Shown here: piece after piece, positions 61,468 through 64,000 of the stretch | Layout of the letters: each line of letters starts with the position of its first letter | Position numbering within the stretch: position 1 is the first letter of the stretch | NCBI RefSeq assembly: GCF_002354895.1 | Contig: NZ_CP023439.1 | Location: 3,038,001-3,102,000 of the forward strand | DNA length: 64,000 bases | Origin: Thauera sp. K11 | GTDB taxonomy: Bacteria > Pseudomonadota > Gammaproteobacteria > Burkholderiales > Rhodocyclaceae | Reading direction: 5' to 3' | Position numbers and translations under genes: made by a program | The notes under the pieces: generated by a model | Databases searched by the model: none | Told to the model about the DNA's origin: nothing | What the model saw: the letters and a program-made list of their open reading frames with translations, nothing else

Positions 61468-61662
61468 ATGATCACACGCCAGACAGTTGCCGCCATTCTG
61501 ACCACCACCGCGATCGCGTTCTCGATCAGCACGCCGGCCCGCGCCGTCAGTCTCGCCGAGGCTTATGCCGCGCGCAACGCGCCCCACTCCGACAGCCGCG
61601 ACAATCAGCCGCTTGACGCGGCAGCGGGCGAGGCCGAAACTCGGCCTCATGCATGTAAATAA
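61468..61662 (+). CDS. Small exported protein of unknown function
   Basis: A 64-aa product with a clear signal peptide (VAAILTTTAIAFSISTPARA, residues 7-26) and a short hydrophilic mature part of about 38 residues ending HACK. AGGAG lies before the ATG, 14 nt after glrR, so it is probably cotranscribed. No family recognised. Confidence 0.6.
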   Translation: MITRQTVAAILTTTAIAFSISTPARAVSLAEAYAARNAPHSDSRDNQPLDAAAGEAETRPHACK

Positions 61663-62746
61663 TTACAGTCCATCCACTCTCACCGCCACGCCGCGCGGCC
61701 GCGGCACCGGCCTGCGCCCGGACGGCCGCTTCCTGCGATGGCAGCGCGCCGCGTTCGACGACGGCTGGGCGCCGGAGGATTCCGGCGCCCCGGCGCGGGT
61801 GGCGACCCGGCTGCACATCGATCGCGCGAAGCACGTCATCACCTACAACCGCTCTCCCGACGTTCCCTTCGACCGCTCCATCAATCCCTACCGCGGCTGC
61901 GAACATGCCTGCGTGTATTGCTTCGCACGGCCGAGCCACGCCTATCTGGACCTGTCGCCGGGGCTCGATTTCGAAACGCAACTGTTCTGGAAACCCGACG
62001 CCGCGGCGATCCTGCGCCGCGAACTGGCCGCGCCGGGCTATCGCTGCGCGCCGATCGCGGTCGGCGTCAACACCGACGCCTGGCAGCCGGTGGAACGGCA
62101 CACCGGCCTCACCCGCAGCATCCTCGAGGTATTGCTGGAAGCGCGCCATCCGGTGAGCCTGATCACGAAGTCCGCACTCATCGAGCGCGACCTGGACCTG
62201 CTTGCCGGGTTCGCACACGACGGCCTGGTGCAGGTGATGGTGTCGGTCACCACGCTCGACGACGAGCTCGCCCGCAGGATGGAACCGCGCGCCGCGCGCC
62301 CGGCAAGACGCATCGAGACCATACGCCGGCTGCACGAAGCCGGTGTGCCCGTCGGGGTGCTGTGCGCGCCCCTGATCCCGGCCCTCAACGACCATGAACT
62401 CGAAGCCGTCATAGACGCGGCCTGCGCGGCCGGTGCGGACAGCGCAGGCTACGTGGTGCTGCGGCTGCCGTACGAACTCAGGACCCTGTTCACCGACTGG
62501 CTCGAGCGCAATGCGCCCGAGCGGGCGCGCCACGTCATGAGCCTGCTCACCGATCTGCGCGGCGGCAGGCAGAACGATCCGCGCTTCGGCCATCGCATGC
62601 GCGGCACCGGCGTGCTGGCAGACCTGTACCGGCAGCGCCTCGCCCGCCTGCAACGCAGGCACGGACTCGGGCGGATGCGGCGCGACCTCGACACCTCGCT
62701 GTTCCGCCCGCCGCGCGAGGCCGGCCCGCAGCTCGCGCTCTTCTGA
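61649..62746 (+). CDS. PA0069 family radical SAM protein (SplB-like)
   Basis: A 365-aa protein: SINPYRGCEHACVYCFARPSH carries the CxxxCxxC cluster motif; VGVNTDAWQPVERHTGLTRSILE, LITKSALIERDLDLL and VLCAPLIPALNDHELE are family segments. Substrate unknown; relatives resemble spore photoproduct lyase. The start is uncertain: ATG 61649 lies inside the 3' end of the small exported ORF and is followed by a slightly irregular N-terminus. Confidence 0.88.
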   Translation: MHVNNYSPSTLTATPRGRGTGLRPDGRFLRWQRAAFDDGWAPEDSGAPARVATRLHIDRAKHVITYNRSPDVPFDRSINPYRGCEHACVYCFARPSHAYLDLSPGLDFETQLFWKPDAAAILRRELAAPGYRCAPIAVGVNTDAWQPVERHTGLTRSILEVLLEARHPVSLITKSALIERDLDLLAGFAHDGLVQVMVSVTTLDDELARRMEPRAARPARRIETIRRLHEAGVPVGVLCAPLIPALNDHELEAVIDAACAAGADSAGYVVLRLPYELRTLFTDWLERNAPERARHVMSLLTDLRGGRQNDPRFGHRMRGTGVLADLYRQRLARLQRRHGLGRMRRDLDTSLFRPPREAGPQLALF

Positions 62747-62790
62747 CGCGCCGTCCCGGGGCCGGCGCTCGCCGCGACGGCGACCGCCGC

Positions 62791-64000
62791 TCAGGCCCCG
62801 GTCCCACGCAATAGCGCGAGCAGTTCGGCGGCGACGCCGGCGGCCTCGTCATCGACCAGTGCGACCAGGGCCGCACGGCGTTCGATTTCGTTGGCGATGT
62901 CGAGCATCAGCCACTTCAGCTCGTCCATGGTGGCGGCGAACTCGGATGCGACCTCCGGGTCCTCGCGGATCACGTCGACGAGGGCATCGTGATACTCGGG
63001 GCTCATCCCGGAGTTATGCACCAGCGCGCGCAGCATGGCGATCCGCTCCCGCACGAAGGCGAGTTCCTGCGCACCGTCCGGGCGCCCTTCCAGGCGCTCG
63101 ATCAGGCCGGGCGAATCGGCGAAGAGCCTCTCGAACCGCGCCAGTTGGGCGGTCGGATCGAGCGCAGGGGGCCGGATGTCGGGAGACGGCTGCCCGATGA
63201 GCAGCAGTTCTCGCAGGGTGTGCGTCACCTCGGTGTCGAAGCGCTGGTGATTGAGGCGCAGCAGCACGTCCACCCGGCGCGGATCACCGCGCCGCACCAG
63301 CCCCTCGGTCACCTCGGCCACGCACAGGATGCGGGCGAACGCATGGATGCGCCCGCCGCTCAGGCCCGCCGGGTAGCCGCTGCCGTCGAGCCGCTCGTGA
63401 TGCTGCAGCACCGCCTGCAGCGTCGCGTTCGAGATCGAAGGCACGTCGCACAGCAGCACGTAGCCGGTCACCGGATGCACATGGATGAAGCGCCGTTCCT
63501 GGAGCGTGATGCTGTGGCCGGGCGCGAGCAGTTCGGGGTCGGTATGCATCTCGCCCAGGTCATGACACAGCGCGGCGATCAGCAGGTCGTTCAGGTCCCG
63601 CCTCGGCACGTTCATGCGTACGGCCAGCGCATAGGTGATCAGCGCGATGCGCAGGCTGTGGTCGAACAGCGCGCTGCGCATCTCGCGCATCACCGTCAGC
63701 CGGAACATGATCGGCGCCGGCAGCGGCAGCGCGCCCAGGCACTGGCGAAAGCCCAGCGGATCACCCGAGCGCTCGGCGAGCGTGGCCATCACGGAGTCCG
63801 AGGCGAGCAGCTTGTTCGCCTCGAAGGCGAGCTGCGTCGAGTCGACCTGATTCTCCGCCGACAGGGCGAGATCGAGCGGCGCACGCAGCTTGTGCCGGCA
63901 CAAGAGGTCGATGTAGCTCCGATCGACGCTCGCCCCGCGCGCCAGCAGCTTCATGCCGTTGGAAGCGTAGATGTCCTCGTGGGCGACGATCGACTGGCGC
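62791..64000 (-). CDS. HD-GYP domain c-di-GMP phosphodiesterase (5' end beyond window)
   Basis: Open to the right window edge: codons upstream of Met at 63954 read RQSIVAHEDIYASNG in frame, so the true start lies outside. About 403 residues are visible. The HD-GYP domain has ALCHDLGEMHTDP (HD), HVHPVTGYVLL, LQHHERLDGSGYPAGLSG (HHExxDGSGYP) and RILCVAEV. C-terminal 130 residues are helical. It would oppose the diguanylate cyclase at 30562-32109 in c-di-GMP turnover. Confidence 0.88.
   Translation of the reverse strand, partial: RQSIVAHEDIYASNGMKLLARGASVDRSYIDLLCRHKLRAPLDLALSAENQVDSTQLAFEANKLLASDSVMATLAERSGDPLGFRQCLGALPLPAPIMFRLTVMREMRSALFDHSLRIALITYALAVRMNVPRRDLNDLLIAALCHDLGEMHTDPELLAPGHSITLQERRFIHVHPVTGYVLLCDVPSISNATLQAVLQHHERLDGSGYPAGLSGGRIHAFARILCVAEVTEGLVRRGDPRRVDVLLRLNHQRFDTEVTHTLRELLLIGQPSPDIRPPALDPTAQLARFERLFADSPGLIERLEGRPDGAQELAFVRERIAMLRALVHNSGMSPEYHDALVDVIREDPEVASEFAATMDELKWLMLDIANEIERRAALVALVDDEAAGVAAELLALLRGTGA

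Noticed and set aside
1..64000. CRISPR arrays, tRNA/rRNA genes, insertion sequences, prophage or integration sites
   Set aside because: No direct-repeat arrays, cloverleaf-like genes, transposase or integrase reading frames were seen; gene order and composition look chromosomal throughout.

Overview
The window is very GC-rich and densely coded, with short intergenic gaps and many 4-bp ATGA/GTGA overlaps. The gene content is that of a methylotrophic or facultatively C1-oxidising proteobacterium. Archaeal-type DmrB, the GlrK/QseG/GlrR module, CNP1-like and DUF3501 proteins and the rplM-rpsI neighbourhood suggest a betaproteobacterium, probably Rhodocyclales (Azoarcus/Thauera/Methyloversatilis-like). 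The taxonomic guess is inference; no rRNA or tRNA gene is present.

1-22.1 kb: an almost complete tetrahydromethanopterin (H4MPT)/methylofuran C1 island. Minus strand: a HisA-like gene, fhcB, a 28-aa ORF, fhcA, fhcD, fhcC, an atypical fae paralogue and pabB. Plus strand: an MfnD-like ATP-grasp gene, an mfnF homologue, a 65-aa ORF and an mfnE homologue. Minus strand: dmrB, a DHPS-like gene, a DUF447 gene and an mfnB homologue. Then folB (+), canonical fae (-), and a long minus operon: ATP-grasp, an unknown 111-aa gene, a PCD-like gene, a citG-like gene, mptG, mtdB, mch, a 32-aa ORF and a RimK-like ligase. Together these encode oxidation of formaldehyde to formate (Fae, MtdB, Mch, Fhc) and synthesis of both coenzymes.

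22.1-30.4 kb: the lanthanide-type methanol dehydrogenase xoxF behind a consensus sigma-54 promoter, then xoxG (cytochrome c), xoxJ, two unknown exported proteins, two metallo-beta-lactamase-fold proteins (one with its metal ligands lost), a SoxYZ-like carrier and a DUF3280 protein. No mxaFI is present.

30.5-42.5 kb: a Lar-type zinc ribbon/PAS/GGDEF protein, then a minus-strand quinoprotein-associated export cluster (NitT/TauT-like SBP, permease and ATPase; a second ABC ATPase; a beta-propeller; a branched-chain-type SBP; an ABC-2 permease; an MxaD-like SRPBCC protein), then a standalone sensor and a NarX/NarL-type two-component system.

42.7-47.3 kb: pqqABCDE (minus), with a 24-residue PqqA, and a divergent prolyl-iminopeptidase-like hydrolase. 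PQQ made here would serve XoxF.

47.4-64 kb: housekeeping and stress genes. These are rplM-rpsI with a candidate CU-rich small RNA upstream, an OsmC-family gene, coq7, a CNP1-like gene, a DUF3501/Fe-S oxidoreductase/rubrerythrin operon, a CBS protein, rppH, proS, a lytic transglycosylase, bactofilin (sigma-54 promoter), glrK-qseG-glrR, a small exported protein, a PA0069-family radical SAM protein and a truncated HD-GYP gene. The most novel features are the tiny Cys-motif ORFs wedged by double stop/start overlaps into the fhc and mfn operons, and the candidate sRNA.
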